This document shows, in pieces, positions 18,712 to 31,623 of a stretch of 64,000 nucleotides of DNA. Position 1 is the first letter of the stretch. The number at the start of each line of letters is the position of its first letter. The position numbers and the translations under genes were made by a program. The notes under the pieces were generated by a model that saw only the letters and a list, made by a program, of their open reading frames with translations, ran no database searches and had not been told where the DNA came from. Source of the stretch: Methylotenera sp. (GTDB lineage: Bacteria > Pseudomonadota > Gammaproteobacteria > Burkholderiales > Methylophilaceae); NCBI GenBank assembly GCA_009693255.1, contig SHXQ01000004.1, positions 58,935 through 122,934 of the forward strand, given 5' to 3'.

Positions 18712-19737
18712 ATGCTCGAATCAGCTAAGCAAGCCGTCATCAATACGGATGGCCTTAAATTGAACTTAAACACAACTTTAGCTCAGGCGGGAGATGTCAA
18801 TATGGTCAACCGTTGGAGTGTTGCAGATATTGTCGCATTATTCGAGTTACCTTTCAGTGATTTAATATATCAAGCGCAAACCGTACACCGTACGCACTTT
18901 GATCCGAATGCGGTGCAAGTCAGCACCTTGTTGTCAATTAAAACGGGTGGTTGTTCTGAAGATTGTGGCTATTGTCCGCAGGCGGCGCGTTACCATACTG
19001 AGGTTGAAAGTGAACCGCTGATGAAGCTTGGTGACGTTTTGCTAGCGGCACAGGAGGCTAAAGATCATGGGGCTAGTCGGTTCTGCATGGGCGCTGCTTG
19101 GCGTGGTCCGAAGCAACGTGATTTAGAGCCGGTGCTAAAAATGATTGCTGAAGTAAAAGCCATGGGATTAGAGACTTGTGCAACGCTGGGGATGCTAAAG
19201 GAAGGTCAAGCCGAACAGCTTAAAGCGGCCGGTTTAGATTATTACAACCATAACTTAGATACCGCGCCAGAATTTTATGGTGAAGTGATTACCACGCGGA
19301 CTTACCAAGATCGTCTCGAAACGCTAGATCGCGTGCGTAGTGCCGACATCAACGTGTGTAGCGGTGGCATTGTCGGTATGGGTGAATCGCGTAATCAGCG
19401 TGCTGGCTTATTGGCGCAATTGGCAAATATGGATCGCCCGCCTGAAAGTGTGCCGATTAATCTACTCACACAAGTAGAAGGCACGCCATTACATGGTACC
19501 GATGCGCTAGATCCCATGGAATTTGTAAGGACCATTGCCGCGGCCCGCATCACCATGCCAACTAGCTTTGTGCGTTTATCTGCAGGGCGTCAAAGCATGC
19601 ATGAAGGCATACAAGCGATGTGCTTTTTAGCGGGTGCGAATAGTATTTTTTATGGTGAAAAATTATTAACGACAGCCAATCCTGAAGCTTCAGAAGATAA
19701 AAAATTATTCGCTAAACTTGGCATTAACCGCATTTAA
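18712..19737 (+). CDS. bioB: Biotin synthase
   Basis: This radical-SAM enzyme inserts sulfur into dethiobiotin to form biotin. The radical cluster motif is [10 protein letters not shown] near residues 85-94. Other family segments are present: [38 protein letters not shown] and RLSAGRQSM. The length, 341 residues, is typical. The ATG follows an AAAGGA ribosome site. bioB opens a tight bioBFHCD operon, and bioF begins one base after its stop codon. Confidence 0.97.
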   Translation: MLESAKQAVINTDGLKLNLNTTLAQAGDVNMVNRWSVADIVALFELPFSDLIYQAQTVHRTHFDPNAVQVSTLLSIKTGGCSEDCGYCPQAARYHTEVESEPLMKLGDVLLAAQEAKDHGASRFCMGAAWRGPKQRDLEPVLKMIAEVKAMGLETCATLGMLKEGQAEQLKAAGLDYYNHNLDTAPEFYGEVITTRTYQDRLETLDRVRSADINVCSGGIVGMGESRNQRAGLLAQLANMDRPPESVPINLLTQVEGTPLHGTDALDPMEFVRTIAAARITMPTSFVRLSAGRQSMHEGIQAMCFLAGANSIFYGEKLLTTANPEASEDKKLFAKLGINRI

Positions 19738-19738
19738 A

Positions 19739-20896
19739 ATGCTCGCATCACTCCAATTAGCGCTAGATAAACGCAAACAAGAGGGCTTGCTACGCCAGCG
19801 TCGTTTGTTGGATTCTCCACAGGCAGAGCATATTGTTGCGAACAATCAACCCTATCTGTCTTTTTGCAGTAATGATTATTTAGGCTTAGCTAATCACCCT
19901 AAATTAATTGCTTCCATGCAACAAGCAGTAGGGGATTCCGGCGTGGGCAGTGGCGCATCTAACTTAATTACTGGACATCATCGTTACCATGATGATTTAG
20001 AAAAACAATTAGCAAAGTTTGTAGGCTTGCCAGCAGCTTTATTGTTTTCTACCGGTTATATGGCAAATATCGGCGTATTAGGTGCGCTGCTCGGGCGCGG
20101 CGACGCAATTTTTGCCGATAGATTGAACCATGCTTGCCTAAATGACGGAGGCTATTATTCACTTGCAGAATTCAACCGTTTTGCGCATAGCGATGTTATG
20201 GCGCTGGAAAACTTACTTAAAGCTTCTAGCGCTAAACATAAACTCATTGCTGTTGATGCCGTATTTAGTATGGATGGTGATATTGCACCATTAGCTGAGT
20301 ACCTAGAACTTTGCGAAAAATACGATGCCTATCTTTATGTAGACGACGCCCATGGTTTTGGTGTGCTAGGTGAGCATGGTGAAGGTTCGCTCAATCATCT
20401 CAAGTTAAAGTCGCCACGTATTATTATGATGGCAACCTTAGGTAAGGCCGCTGGTGTGGCGGGTGCTTTTGTGGCGGGTGAGCAAGTGGTGATAGACTAT
20501 CTCATTCAAACTGCAAAAAGTTACGTCTATTCAACACCTGCGCCGCCTGCGCTTTCTGCTACGCTCTCTACGTCGATTCGTTTGATTGCGCATGGTGATG
20601 TATTGCGTCGCCATTTGCATCACTTGATTGCTTATTTTAAAAATAATTTAAATTGTAAAAAATGGACATTGATGTCGTCAGAAACATCGATACAGCCTTT
20701 GCTAGTAGGTGGCAATCAAGAGGCCTTGGCCTTAAGTGAATATTTACAAACTTGTGGCATTTTAGTGCCAGCAATACGTCCGCCAACGGTGCCGTTAGGG
20801 TCGGCTAGGTTGCGCATTTCAATCTCAGCTGCGCATTCCTTAGACGATGTAAAAAAATTGCTAGCAGCGATTCATCAAGCGGAAAATGTTTTATGA
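19739..20896 (+). CDS. bioF: 8-amino-7-oxononanoate synthase
   Basis: This PLP enzyme condenses pimeloyl-ACP with alanine in the first step of biotin ring assembly. Visible motifs are FCSNDYLGLANHP near the N-terminus, SNLITGHH, the PLP-stacking region NHACLNDGG, the DDAHGFGVLG aspartate and the Schiff-base lysine in MATLGKAAGVAG. I chose the ATG at 19739 (MLASLQLALDKR) rather than an in-frame TTG inside bioB. The stop overlaps the bioH start as ATGA. The length is 385 residues. Confidence 0.96.
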   Translation: MLASLQLALDKRKQEGLLRQRRLLDSPQAEHIVANNQPYLSFCSNDYLGLANHPKLIASMQQAVGDSGVGSGASNLITGHHRYHDDLEKQLAKFVGLPAALLFSTGYMANIGVLGALLGRGDAIFADRLNHACLNDGGYYSLAEFNRFAHSDVMALENLLKASSAKHKLIAVDAVFSMDGDIAPLAEYLELCEKYDAYLYVDDAHGFGVLGEHGEGSLNHLKLKSPRIIMMATLGKAAGVAGAFVAGEQVVIDYLIQTAKSYVYSTPAPPALSATLSTSIRLIAHGDVLRRHLHHLIAYFKNNLNCKKWTLMSSETSIQPLLVGGNQEALALSEYLQTCGILVPAIRPPTVPLGSARLRISISAAHSLDDVKKLLAAIHQAENVL

Positions 20897-21714
20897 ACAT
20901 GACACCCAATAATCTTCATATTGAAACTATCGGCACAGGCCCTAACTTGGTGTTCATTCACGGATGGGGCATGAATGGTGCCGTGTGGCAGCCTTTGGTT
21001 AAACGACTGAGCAAGATATTTACCCTGCATATTATTGATTTGCCAGGCATGGGTTTAAGTCGTCCAATAGAGCCTTTTCATTTGCACGCTTTGGCCGAGA
21101 AAGTTGCCGAGATCATGCCCGCCAATGCCGATGTAGTTGGCTGGTCTTTAGGCGGACAAATCGCGATGCGCATTGCCCTGGACTACTCAGACTTGGTTCG
21201 TCGACTGGTGCTGGTCGGGGCTACGCCTTGTTTTGTCAATAAAAGTTTTGATAAGGAAAATGTTGAGTACAAAAAAACATGGGATGCGGGGATCGAACCT
21301 GAAGTGTTCGGCAACTTTGCAGATAATGTAAATGAAGAATATCACAAAACCATGACGCAGTTTTTAGCCTTGCAATGCATGGGTGCTAATGATGCCAGAA
21401 GTACCATCAAGTTGTTGCGGCATAAATTTGCAGAGCGACCAACACCTACCTCACAAACGCTATACCGCATGCTCGATATATTATTAGATACTGACTTGCG
21501 TGCTGAAGTGAAGTACTTAAGAAAACCGACTTTACTTATACACGGTGACAGAGATACGTTAGCCCCAGTGCAGGCGGCGCATTGGATGATGAAAAATTTA
21601 CCGCTAGGTTTTTTGCGGGTGATGGCAGGGGCATCGCATGCACCATTCTTATCGCATCAAGAGCAGTTTATTGGTGCGCTGGTCCAATTTCTAGAGCCGA
21701 CCAACTTTAAGTGA
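20893..21714 (+). CDS. bioH: Pimeloyl-ACP methyl ester carboxylesterase
   Basis: BioH hydrolyses the methyl ester of pimeloyl-ACP and so ends the BioC/BioH pathway for the pimelate chain. This alpha/beta hydrolase has an oxyanion segment FIHGWGMNG, the nucleophile serine in VVGWSLGGQ (near residue 84), the acid in LLIHGDRDTLAP and the histidine in SHAPFLSH. The length is 273 residues. It overlaps bioF by four bases and adjoins bioC, which makes the assignment firm within a general hydrolase fold. Confidence 0.94.
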   Translation: MNMTPNNLHIETIGTGPNLVFIHGWGMNGAVWQPLVKRLSKIFTLHIIDLPGMGLSRPIEPFHLHALAEKVAEIMPANADVVGWSLGGQIAMRIALDYSDLVRRLVLVGATPCFVNKSFDKENVEYKKTWDAGIEPEVFGNFADNVNEEYHKTMTQFLALQCMGANDARSTIKLLRHKFAERPTPTSQTLYRMLDILLDTDLRAEVKYLRKPTLLIHGDRDTLAPVQAAHWMMKNLPLGFLRVMAGASHAPFLSHQEQFIGALVQFLEPTNFK

Positions 21715-21728
21715 TGGAAGCTAAGGTA

Positions 21729-22622
21729 ATGGATAGTTATCACATCGATAAAGCGCGCGCGCGTGCTTCTTTTGGGCGCGCAGCCAGCACCTACGATGCG
21801 GCTGCAATTTTGCAGAAACAAGTGCGCGAGGAAATGCTAAGTCGATTGGATTTAGTCAAGTTAAATCCACGCGCTATATTGGATGCAGGTTGTGGCACTG
21901 GCGCAGCCAGTGATGCTTTGCAAAAACGCTTTGTAAAATCGCAGGTGGTGTCACTCGACTTTGCGTTAGCCATGCTGCAAAGAATACGAAGCAGTAGCAA
22001 TAACTCTGGCTTAATACAGCAAATTAAAAGCTTATTAGGTGGTGTAAAACATAATTTAGTCTGTGCCGATATTGAATCTATACCATTGACCAATGCTAGC
22101 GTAGACTTGGTCTGGTCTAATTTGGCTATTCAATGGTGTAATGATTTAGATGCGGCTTTGCAAGAGTTTCATCGCGTATTGCAGCCAGAAGGTTTGCTCA
22201 TGTTCAGCACCTTTGGACCCGATACGCTGAAAGAATTACGCGTTGCCACCAGTGGGCAAGACGGTGTGACAAGTGTTAGCCGTTTTCTAGATATGCATGA
22301 CATCGGTGATGCATTAGTACGGGCCGGTTTTAGTGCGCCAGTGTTAGATGTAGAACGGTTTACGCTAACTTACGCTAATGTAAAAAGCGTCATGCGCGAT
22401 CTAAAAAGTATAGGCGCACATAACGCTACAGCGGGTCGTGCGCGCGGCTTGCTAGGCCGTGGATTTTTTGCAAAGATAGAGGCGCGTTATGAACAGTTCA
22501 GAGTTGCCGGAAAGCTTCCTGCCACTTTTGAAGTGGTTTATGGCCATGCCTGGCGTGGCCAAGATAAGCCAAAATTTGCTGATGGCGTATCGCCCATCAC
22601 ATTTATATCTAGACCTCAATAA
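21729..22622 (+). CDS. bioC: Malonyl-ACP O-methyltransferase
   Basis: BioC methylates malonyl-ACP with SAM, disguising the acid so that fatty-acid synthase can build the pimelate chain. The N-terminus has the family signature RARASFGRAASTYD, then the SAM motif ILDAGCGTGAASD and VWSNLAIQWCNDL, and GPDTLKELR further on. I prefer the ATG at 21729 because GGAAG lies 8 bases upstream and the product then begins like other BioC proteins; an ATG at 21714, overlapping the bioH stop, is also possible. It lies between bioH and bioD. Confidence 0.94.
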   Translation: MDSYHIDKARARASFGRAASTYDAAAILQKQVREEMLSRLDLVKLNPRAILDAGCGTGAASDALQKRFVKSQVVSLDFALAMLQRIRSSSNNSGLIQQIKSLLGGVKHNLVCADIESIPLTNASVDLVWSNLAIQWCNDLDAALQEFHRVLQPEGLLMFSTFGPDTLKELRVATSGQDGVTSVSRFLDMHDIGDALVRAGFSAPVLDVERFTLTYANVKSVMRDLKSIGAHNATAGRARGLLGRGFFAKIEARYEQFRVAGKLPATFEVVYGHAWRGQDKPKFADGVSPITFISRPQ

Positions 22623-22627
22623 AACGA

Positions 22628-23299
22628 ATGCCCCCATCGTACTTTATCATCGGCACCGATACCCATGTAGGTAAAACCTATGTTGCTAGCGCCCTAGTCC
22701 AGCATTTTGTGCGGATCGGATACAAGGTCATCGGCATGAAGCCGATAGCCTCAGGTTGCCAGCGCAATGATAAGGGTGAGCTCATTAATGACGATGTGAT
22801 CGCTTTGGAGAAGGTCAGCAATGTTAGCGCCACTTTAGATACGATTAATCCATATCGTTTCGCGCCTGCCATCGCACCTCATCTTGCCGCTGAACAAGCG
22901 GGCATCACGATGGGCTTAGATCTTATCGCTGATGCGTATCACACGCTCACTCACTTGACTGAAGTGGTGATTGTTGAAGGTGCAGGTGGATTGCTAGTCC
23001 CGCTCAACGCCACTGAAACGTTGGCTGATTTAGTTTTTCGACTGAATGTCCCTATTATTTTAGTGGTAGGCATGCGCTTAGGTTGTATTAATCATGCGTT
23101 GCTAACCGTTGATGTGATTAAAGCCAAAGGATTAACGCTTGCCGGCTGGGTGGCCAATGAAATTGATCCTAATATGGGCATGTTTGAGGATAATTTAACG
23201 AGTTTGCAACAGCGCATTTCTGCGCCATGCCTAAGTGTGGTGCGCTGGCAAGGCCAAGCAAGTTTTACGCTAAGCGCGCAAAAGTTACCACTTACTTGA
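22628..23299 (+). CDS. bioD: Dethiobiotin synthetase
   Basis: BioD uses ATP and CO2 to close the ureido ring of biotin. It has the P-loop GTDTHVGKTYVA at residues 9-20, the substrate segment MKPIASGC, the DDVIAL region and VEGAGGLLVPL. The 223-residue length is typical. It is the last gene of the operon and its 3' end overlaps by 8 bases the 3' end of a peptidase gene on the opposite strand. Confidence 0.96.
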   Translation: MPPSYFIIGTDTHVGKTYVASALVQHFVRIGYKVIGMKPIASGCQRNDKGELINDDVIALEKVSNVSATLDTINPYRFAPAIAPHLAAEQAGITMGLDLIADAYHTLTHLTEVVIVEGAGGLLVPLNATETLADLVFRLNVPIILVVGMRLGCINHALLTVDVIKAKGLTLAGWVANEIDPNMGMFEDNLTSLQQRISAPCLSVVRWQGQASFTLSAQKLPLT

Positions 23300-24863
23300 C
23301 GATTTCAGCATATTCAACCACCGCTCTATAGAGCTGCACCTCTTGTGGGGTGGCTACCTTTTGACCGACGGCAACTTGATTGCGCATCCCTGCGGCGATA
23401 CCCCCTTTAATCACTAAAGACCCGCTTTGTGCCACTGCGCGACCTGTTTTTGCGTCATATTTGACAACGTGAACCTGCACCTGGCCTAGCAGAATAGGAC
23501 TGCCATTTTTAACCACTACAAATAAATTGCCAACATTATCGGCTTGCACTCCAGCTTGAATATATTTAGCTGGGTTGCGTGGTAAATCTATGCGCACGCC
23601 ACGTGCTTCGGCTTCTCTGCCGATGTCTGAATTTGAGCCGGCGGCAACTTGATAATGTTGCAACGCCAGCGCTGTCTCGCCCCGGTCTTCAGCAATTTGA
23701 CCAAGCAAAGCATGACTAGGTGCGGTAGGAAGCAGTTCATTGGCCCGCTTAAGATAGGGTTCGGCTTCTGCTTTTCTGCCCATATTAAATAGCGTAATGC
23801 CACTTTGTATATGCGGCTTAAAGTAATCTGGCTGCATTTTGATGGCTTTATCATAAAAGGCTAACGCTTCTTCTGGCTTTTTCTGCGTTAAAGCAATGTC
23901 ACCTAATAGTTCTTGAAAACGCGCTTCACGCGGTTCGCTCGCAATGGCTTGTTTCGCCAACAGGCTGGCTTTCGCGACATCTTTAGCGACGAGCGCCTTC
24001 ACGCCATCGTCATAGGCTTTATATGCCGCTTGTGTGGCTTTAAGTTTAGCCACTTTCTGTGCATACACTTCTTTGCCTAAGTCCCCTCCAGCACCGACTT
24101 GGGCCAACGTGACCTTATTCGCTGCTACGCGCTCAAGGGATGGTGGATGACTGGCAAACAAGCCGTTAATAAAATTGCTTTTGTGATCGGCACTTAAACG
24201 CACAAAAGTTTCTTGTAGAGTCACCGCTGCGGTGGGGTCATAGCCAGCTTTTTTCATATACCGCATGCCGTATAAATCTGATTCACTTTCAGCATCACGA
24301 CCATATTTACTACTCACTAGTTGCGCGCCTACTTGCGCGCCACCCACGATTAGATTTGCATAATCAGTATTTTGTGCACCTATACCCACCGCAATCATCG
24401 CACCTTGTAAAAATAGCCCCCGCTCCATATCTTTGGCGCCATGTCTTGCGGCAGCATGCACCATTTCATGGCCCATGACTGCGGCTAATTCAGCCTCAGA
24501 ATTCAATTCATAAAGCAGTCCGCGGTTAAAAGCAATCTTCCCGCCGGGCATGGCCCAAGCGTTTGGTGTTGAGTCGTTGATGATGGTGTACTCATAAGGC
24601 AATTGGCGGTCCGAAACAGCCGCAAGCTTGTTGCCTATACTTTGTACATAGGCGGTCAGCTCTGGATCAATAATGTAGTCTCCGCCTTGAGATTGTCGGG
24701 TAGGGGAATAATTTTGTTTGCCTATTGCTATTTCTTGCGATTCGGAAACAATATGGAATTCTCTTTTTTTAGTGACAGGGTTTGTGCCACAGGCTGAGCT
24801 TAATAGGGTGATTGCTGTCAGCAAGACTAGCGTTAAGGTGCTAGAGTAGGTTTGATTCAACAC
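23292..24863 (-). CDS. M48 metalloprotease with TPR repeats, BepA-like lipoprotein
   Basis: This 523-residue periplasmic protein resembles BepA (YfgC), which helps LptD and other barrel proteins mature or degrades failed ones. It has a lipobox LLSSACG with Cys25, which suggests lipid anchoring. The zinc site is HEMVHAAARH at 132-141, with the downstream Glu in RDAESESDLYG. A TPR region (about 280-430) contains repeats such as GDIALTQKKPEEALAFYDKA. A C-terminal domain of about 90 residues follows. E. coli BepA lacks that C-terminal extension and is not a lipoprotein, so this is a relative rather than an exact match. Confidence 0.88.
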   Translation of the reverse strand: MLNQTYSSTLTLVLLTAITLLSSACGTNPVTKKREFHIVSESQEIAIGKQNYSPTRQSQGGDYIIDPELTAYVQSIGNKLAAVSDRQLPYEYTIINDSTPNAWAMPGGKIAFNRGLLYELNSEAELAAVMGHEMVHAAARHGAKDMERGLFLQGAMIAVGIGAQNTDYANLIVGGAQVGAQLVSSKYGRDAESESDLYGMRYMKKAGYDPTAAVTLQETFVRLSADHKSNFINGLFASHPPSLERVAANKVTLAQVGAGGDLGKEVYAQKVAKLKATQAAYKAYDDGVKALVAKDVAKASLLAKQAIASEPREARFQELLGDIALTQKKPEEALAFYDKAIKMQPDYFKPHIQSGITLFNMGRKAEAEPYLKRANELLPTAPSHALLGQIAEDRGETALALQHYQVAAGSNSDIGREAEARGVRIDLPRNPAKYIQAGVQADNVGNLFVVVKNGSPILLGQVQVHVVKYDAKTGRAVAQSGSLVIKGGIAAGMRNQVAVGQKVATPQEVQLYRAVVEYAEIVK

Positions 24864-24946
24864 GATGATATTCCTTTGCTATTGGTAAAAGCATAGCACC
24901 ACAACATGGAGGCGCTGATCACCGTTAGTCTGCCTAAAAGTAAAAG

Positions 24947-25618
24947 TTAGCCAGTCCCGGCACTGTAGAGCCTGTTGCTTTGGATGTAATCAAGCACACT
25001 ATCAGGCATTAGGTAACGCGCGGAATGAGTGTTTTGTAAACGATTGCGAATGGCGGTGGAGGAAATATCGAGAGGCGTGATTGCTTGCATGGTCACATAG
25101 CCTGCACTAGCCTCACGTAAGTCATCGGCATTTTCTGTGTAGTGATTATGCAAAAAAATCTCTAGCACTTTAGGTAAAGGCACATTGATTGAGGCTGCTG
25201 GCCTTTGCACTAGCGCGATATGGCAAAGCTGGATAATCTTTTCCCAAGCATGCCAAGTATTGAATTTGCTAAAGGCGTCGCTACCCATGAATAATATTAA
25301 GCTAGCACTTCCCCCCAACTCTTGACGCAAGCTTAGTAGCGTATCTATCGTGTAGGAGGGCAGATTATCTGCAGCTACCCTATATAGCTCGCGATCATCA
25401 AATTTAAAGCCGGGATTGCCGGTAATCGCTAATTGCACCATGGCGGCGCGGTGTTTTGCAGAAACTAATGGCGCGAGTTTAAGTGGTGGATTGGCCGATG
25501 GAATAAACCGAACTTCATTTAATTGAAGTGATTCAGCGAGCTCTTGCGCCATGCGCAAATGCCCAAAATGAATGGGGTTAAATGTGCCACCTAAAATGCC
25601 GATTAAAGGATTGCTCAC
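24947..25618 (-). CDS. nadD: Nicotinate-nucleotide adenylyltransferase
   Basis: NadD transfers AMP to nicotinate mononucleotide in NAD synthesis. The nucleotidyltransferase signature GGTFNPIHFGHLRMA lies at the N-terminus and the second motif is ISSTAIRNRL. I chose the GTG at 25618, which overlaps the upstream stop as TAGTG and gives 223 residues; a longer reading to 25708 lacks support. In many proteobacteria rsfS and rlmH follow nadD, but here the next gene is the M48 peptidase, 83 bases away. Confidence 0.95.
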   Translation of the reverse strand: MSNPLIGILGGTFNPIHFGHLRMAQELAESLQLNEVRFIPSANPPLKLAPLVSAKHRAAMVQLAITGNPGFKFDDRELYRVAADNLPSYTIDTLLSLRQELGGSASLILFMGSDAFSKFNTWHAWEKIIQLCHIALVQRPAASINVPLPKVLEIFLHNHYTENADDLREASAGYVTMQAITPLDISSTAIRNRLQNTHSARYLMPDSVLDYIQSNRLYSAGTG

Positions 25619-26094
25619 TAAGTTATTCTTTTGCGTTGATGGCTGCGATAATAAAATAACAACATGATGCCGGCGATATTTGGCAGCCATATATACCAAT
25701 GCGACCATGGAATACCATTCATTTTAAAGTCAGCAACTGGCCAAAAAATTGGCGTTGGAAAATACTTAAGCGAGTGGCATGGGAAATCTAATGGGATATG
25801 GAACGGCCAGCCCAACATCACAAAGGCAATGGCTTTGCGCCACAACGCCACCAGCATGATGATAGGCAGGCAGATCACAAAACTATGACCCAATGCGTAA
25901 TTAATCATGAGCCAACTCGGGATAGTGGCTAGTGGTGGTGATCCTAGATGCCAACTACCATGAATAATTTGCATGAAGAGAAAGGCGCCGAATGAAATTA
26001 AATCTGGCATCGCACCGAAGAATATGGCCAGCGCCGTATAGCGCGCATAACCAAATAGACCGTAGCCCCAAAGCGCATGACTGAGCGTATCCAT
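25618..26094 (-). CDS. Small integral membrane protein, YdjM-like
   Basis: This 158-residue protein begins MDTLSHALWGYGLFG and has about four hydrophobic helices. The conserved His/Asp pattern (DTLSH at the start, FGAMPDL near 27-33, GHSF near 69 and FHIPLDFPCHS near 99-109) resembles the YdjM/DUF457 family of membrane-bound putative metal-dependent hydrolases. The activity is unproven. It sits between proA (9 bases upstream) and nadD (one-base overlap), so it is likely co-transcribed with them. The family match is from motif memory and is moderately secure. Confidence 0.65.
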   Translation of the reverse strand: MDTLSHALWGYGLFGYARYTALAIFFGAMPDLISFGAFLFMQIIHGSWHLGSPPLATIPSWLMINYALGHSFVICLPIIMLVALWRKAIAFVMLGWPFHIPLDFPCHSLKYFPTPIFWPVADFKMNGIPWSHWYIWLPNIAGIMLLFYYRSHQRKRIT

Positions 26095-26103
26095 CTCGCC
26101 TGC

Positions 26104-27375
26104 TTAGGCTCTTACCTGCCCATCACCCAACACAATATATTTGAGCGAAGTTAAGCCTTCCAAACCAACTGGACCACGGGCGTGAAGTTTATCGGTAGAG
26201 ATGCCAATTTCGGCACCTAAACCATACTCAAAACCATCAGCAAATCGTGTCGAGGCATTGACAATGACACTGCTAGAATCTACTTCGCGCAAAAATCTAC
26301 GGGCGCTGGTGTAGTTTTCAGTGACGATTGCTTCAGTATGTTGCGAGGAGTGTTGGTTGATATGGATAATCGCCTCGTCTAGCCCTGCCACTACTTTGCA
26401 AGAAATAATTGCCGCCAAGTATTCAGTATAAAAATCTTCAGTAGTCGCTGGTTTAGCTTGTTTAACTAAAGCACAAGTTTCTGCGCAACCGCGAATTTCA
26501 ATGCCATGAGCAGTTAGCATGCCGGCTATTTTAGGCAACATGGTTTGGGCGACAGAACGTGCAATCAATAAGGACTCTGCTGTATTACAAGTCCCGAGTC
26601 GTTGTGTTTTGCTATTTTCAACAATGTCTAAGGCTTTATCCGCATCCGCATCGTCATCCACGTAGACATGGCAATTGCCATCTAAGTGCTTAATTACCGG
26701 AATACGTGCGTCGTGGCTAATGCGCTCAATTAGGCCTTTACCTCCGCGCGGGACAATGACGTCTACATACTGCTTCATGGTTATTAATTCACCAACCGCG
26801 GCGCGATCTGTGGTTTCTACCACTTGTACCGCTGTCGTTGGTAAGCCTGCTGCGGCTAAGCCTTCATGTACTAGTTTGGCTAAGGCCTGATTGCAATGTA
26901 TCGCCTCGCTGCCGCCACGTAATATGGCGGCGTTGCCAGATTTTATACATAAGCCAGCAGCATCTACCGTGACATTTGGCCTTGCTTCATAGATGATGCC
27001 AATCACACCAAGCGGCACGCGCATTTTGCCAATTTGGATGCCACTAGGCCTATATTTAAAGTCGGTCATTTCACCGATAGGGTCGGCAAGATTAGCAATT
27101 TGCGTTAAGCCTTCGACCATGCCGTTGATGGATTTTTCGGTAATAGTGAGTCTGTCTAACATCGCCTCGTCCAGACCGTTGGTCCGAGCGGCGTCTAGAT
27201 CAAGCTTATTGGCAGCGAGTAGGGTGGTTTTTTCACGCAAAATGGCTTTTGCAATATGGTGGAGCGCAATATTTTTGATGTTAGTCTCGGCGCTTGCCAT
27301 CAAGCGTGAAGCTTTGCGCGCCTCTAAGCCCATGTGCTGCATGTAATTTTTAATATCCATAATTTTTATATCCAT
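26104..27375 (-). CDS. proA: Gamma-glutamyl phosphate reductase
   Basis: ProA reduces gamma-glutamyl phosphate to glutamate semialdehyde with NADPH in proline synthesis. It shows the aldehyde-dehydrogenase fold with [36 protein letters not shown] and the catalytic cysteine in RLGTCNTAE. The first residues are duplicated (MDIKIMDIK), so either the ATG at 27375 or the one at 27360 may be used. proB, its usual partner, is not in the window. It lies between holA and the YdjM-like gene. Confidence 0.96.
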   Translation of the reverse strand: MDIKIMDIKNYMQHMGLEARKASRLMASAETNIKNIALHHIAKAILREKTTLLAANKLDLDAARTNGLDEAMLDRLTITEKSINGMVEGLTQIANLADPIGEMTDFKYRPSGIQIGKMRVPLGVIGIIYEARPNVTVDAAGLCIKSGNAAILRGGSEAIHCNQALAKLVHEGLAAAGLPTTAVQVVETTDRAAVGELITMKQYVDVIVPRGGKGLIERISHDARIPVIKHLDGNCHVYVDDDADADKALDIVENSKTQRLGTCNTAESLLIARSVAQTMLPKIAGMLTAHGIEIRGCAETCALVKQAKPATTEDFYTEYLAAIISCKVVAGLDEAIIHINQHSSQHTEAIVTENYTSARRFLREVDSSSVIVNASTRFADGFEYGLGAEIGISTDKLHARGPVGLEGLTSLKYIVLGDGQVRA

Positions 27376-27435
27376 GCTTGATTATACTTTTTATATTAGT
27401 AAGGCGTTAGCAATTAGCTTGATAGCGCGAATCTG

Positions 27436-28449
27436 CTAGCGTCCGCGTATACGCGCGAGTCCAAAACAAAGCCGAGAAATCTCCAGCCAAGCATCCCCAA
27501 GCATTACGCCTTTGGCTGTTTTATCGATATCAGCGAGCTTTTGCAGCGCCGCTTCTAATTGGCGCAAACTTAATCTGCCTAAGGCACGCTTGACTACTGC
27601 TTGCTTGTCGCCGTAAATACGGGCGTTGGTCATGGCATTCAGCACATTTTCGCCGCGCATTTCAGCTTGCTTAATGCCCACTAATGGCCGTAGCACCCAC
27701 ATTAGTGGGCTCATTACCGCGACTGCATTTTCACCCTCGTCTTGCAGACCTTGCAAAATGCGTGCGGTGCGCGCAGTATCGCCAGCAAGCACGGCATCGC
27801 CTAACTGAAATGCATCATAACGCGAGACATTGAGCACGGCATCACGTACTGATTCATCGGTCAACGCACCTTGGGGGTATAAAAGTCCCAATTTTTGCAC
27901 TTCTTGATTCGCCGCCAGCAAATTTCCTTCTACCTGATGCGCTAAGAATTCTAGTGTTTGCGGGCTGGCTTGCTGACCTTGCTGCGCCAGTCGGCTAGCA
28001 ACCCATTTGGCTAAATGTGCGGCATTGACTTCATTAATTACAATGGTTACCGCCTGTTTTTCAAGCGCAGTAAACCAAGCGCTACTTTTAGCCTCACGCT
28101 CTAATTTTGGCAGAATAATCACCACGCTAGTATCTGGGATTGCTTTGCTCGCCAAGGCTTGAAGTGCTTTACCGCCATCCACTCCAGGCTTTCCTGTGGG
28201 GATGTTAATTTCTAATAATCGACGGCTAGCAAATAATGAGATGGATTGGCCGTAAGATTGAATTTGTTGCCAATTAAAATAGCGATCAACGATTAAACTA
28301 TTGCGCTCATCAAAGCCTTGCGCACGTGCGGCAGCGCGAATGGCATCCAAACTTTCGCGTTGAGTTAGTGGCTCATCGCCGACCAACACATAGAGGGATT
28401 GCAAGCCTAGGCTAAGATGTTTTTCAAGTTGTTCTTGAGCTAATTGCAT
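27436..28449 (-). CDS. holA: DNA polymerase III delta subunit
   Basis: HolA is the clamp-loader subunit that opens the beta sliding clamp. The 337-residue protein has the N-terminal family pattern SLYVLVGDEPLTQRESLDAIR, the beta-binding region around SLFASRRLLEINIP, and the C-terminal clamp-loader collar domain. Sequence conservation in HolA is modest, but the neighbourhood leuS-lptE-holA is highly conserved and makes the call firm. It starts 9 bases after the lptE stop. Confidence 0.94.
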   Translation of the reverse strand: MQLAQEQLEKHLSLGLQSLYVLVGDEPLTQRESLDAIRAAARAQGFDERNSLIVDRYFNWQQIQSYGQSISLFASRRLLEINIPTGKPGVDGGKALQALASKAIPDTSVVIILPKLEREAKSSAWFTALEKQAVTIVINEVNAAHLAKWVASRLAQQGQQASPQTLEFLAHQVEGNLLAANQEVQKLGLLYPQGALTDESVRDAVLNVSRYDAFQLGDAVLAGDTARTARILQGLQDEGENAVAVMSPLMWVLRPLVGIKQAEMRGENVLNAMTNARIYGDKQAVVKRALGRLSLRQLEAALQKLADIDKTAKGVMLGDAWLEISRLCFGLARIRGR

Positions 28450-28458
28450 TGGTGCTCA

Positions 28459-28980
28459 CTATTTAGGCGTCAGCTTAATCGCGGATAGCCTGCGCAGAAT
28501 TTCACGCACAGCATCACTGCGCATATCGGTGTTTAATTTAGCTTCTTCATCAAGCTTGCCCAACAAGGCGTCATCGCTATAGGAGAAATCTCGCCGAGAT
28601 TGTACGGTTTGTGGCGCGCTCCAAATGGGGTTGGCTGGCTCACGCGTTCTAAAACTTAGACGATAATTCAGCTCATATTCACGCACTACACCACCACCAC
28701 TCAAAGACAAGATGCGTTTTTCATTGGTTTCATTCAACATTTCAAGCAATAACTCTGCGTTAACCTGATTATCAACCACTTGAATACCATTGGATTTGAG
28801 TAACTGACCCAGTTCTTTAGAAACGCTCAGCGACGGCCCTTGAATGTACACCGTTTTGAAAGATAGTGCGGTCGTACCGCGCAACTGAAAACCGCACGCA
28901 GGCAGCATGAGGCTAGTCAATAGTGCTAAAACTAAGCTCGCGTGTAGCATGATGGTTGAGCGGCTAATTTTCATGTTCAC
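28459..28980 (-). CDS. lptE: LPS-assembly lipoprotein LptE
   Basis: LptE plugs the LptD barrel and helps insert lipopolysaccharide in the outer membrane. The 173-residue product has a signal peptide with lipobox LMLPACGFQLRG, in which the Cys becomes lipidated, and CGFxLRG is typical of LptE. The rest is a small alpha/beta domain with ELLLEMLNETNEKR and RREFSY-like RRDFSYSDD. The partner lptD is also in this window, about 9 kb away at 36011-38257. The gene is tightly spaced between leuS and holA. Confidence 0.94.
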   Translation of the reverse strand: MNMKISRSTIMLHASLVLALLTSLMLPACGFQLRGTTALSFKTVYIQGPSLSVSKELGQLLKSNGIQVVDNQVNAELLLEMLNETNEKRILSLSGGGVVREYELNYRLSFRTREPANPIWSAPQTVQSRRDFSYSDDALLGKLDEEAKLNTDMRSDAVREILRRLSAIKLTPK

Positions 28981-28992
28981 TTTCCTCTATCG

Positions 28993-31491
<2,499 letters not shown>

Positions 31492-31623
31492 TCAATATCA
31501 AAATTATACCTTGAAGCGCTTGTTTTTGCTGGATTCTCATTGCAACTAAGCTGGCAATGAGAGTGTCATTTTGTTGGCGCGGCATTTATTTCGCCAAGAT
31601 AAGCTAGGTGCGGTGGGTTAGCA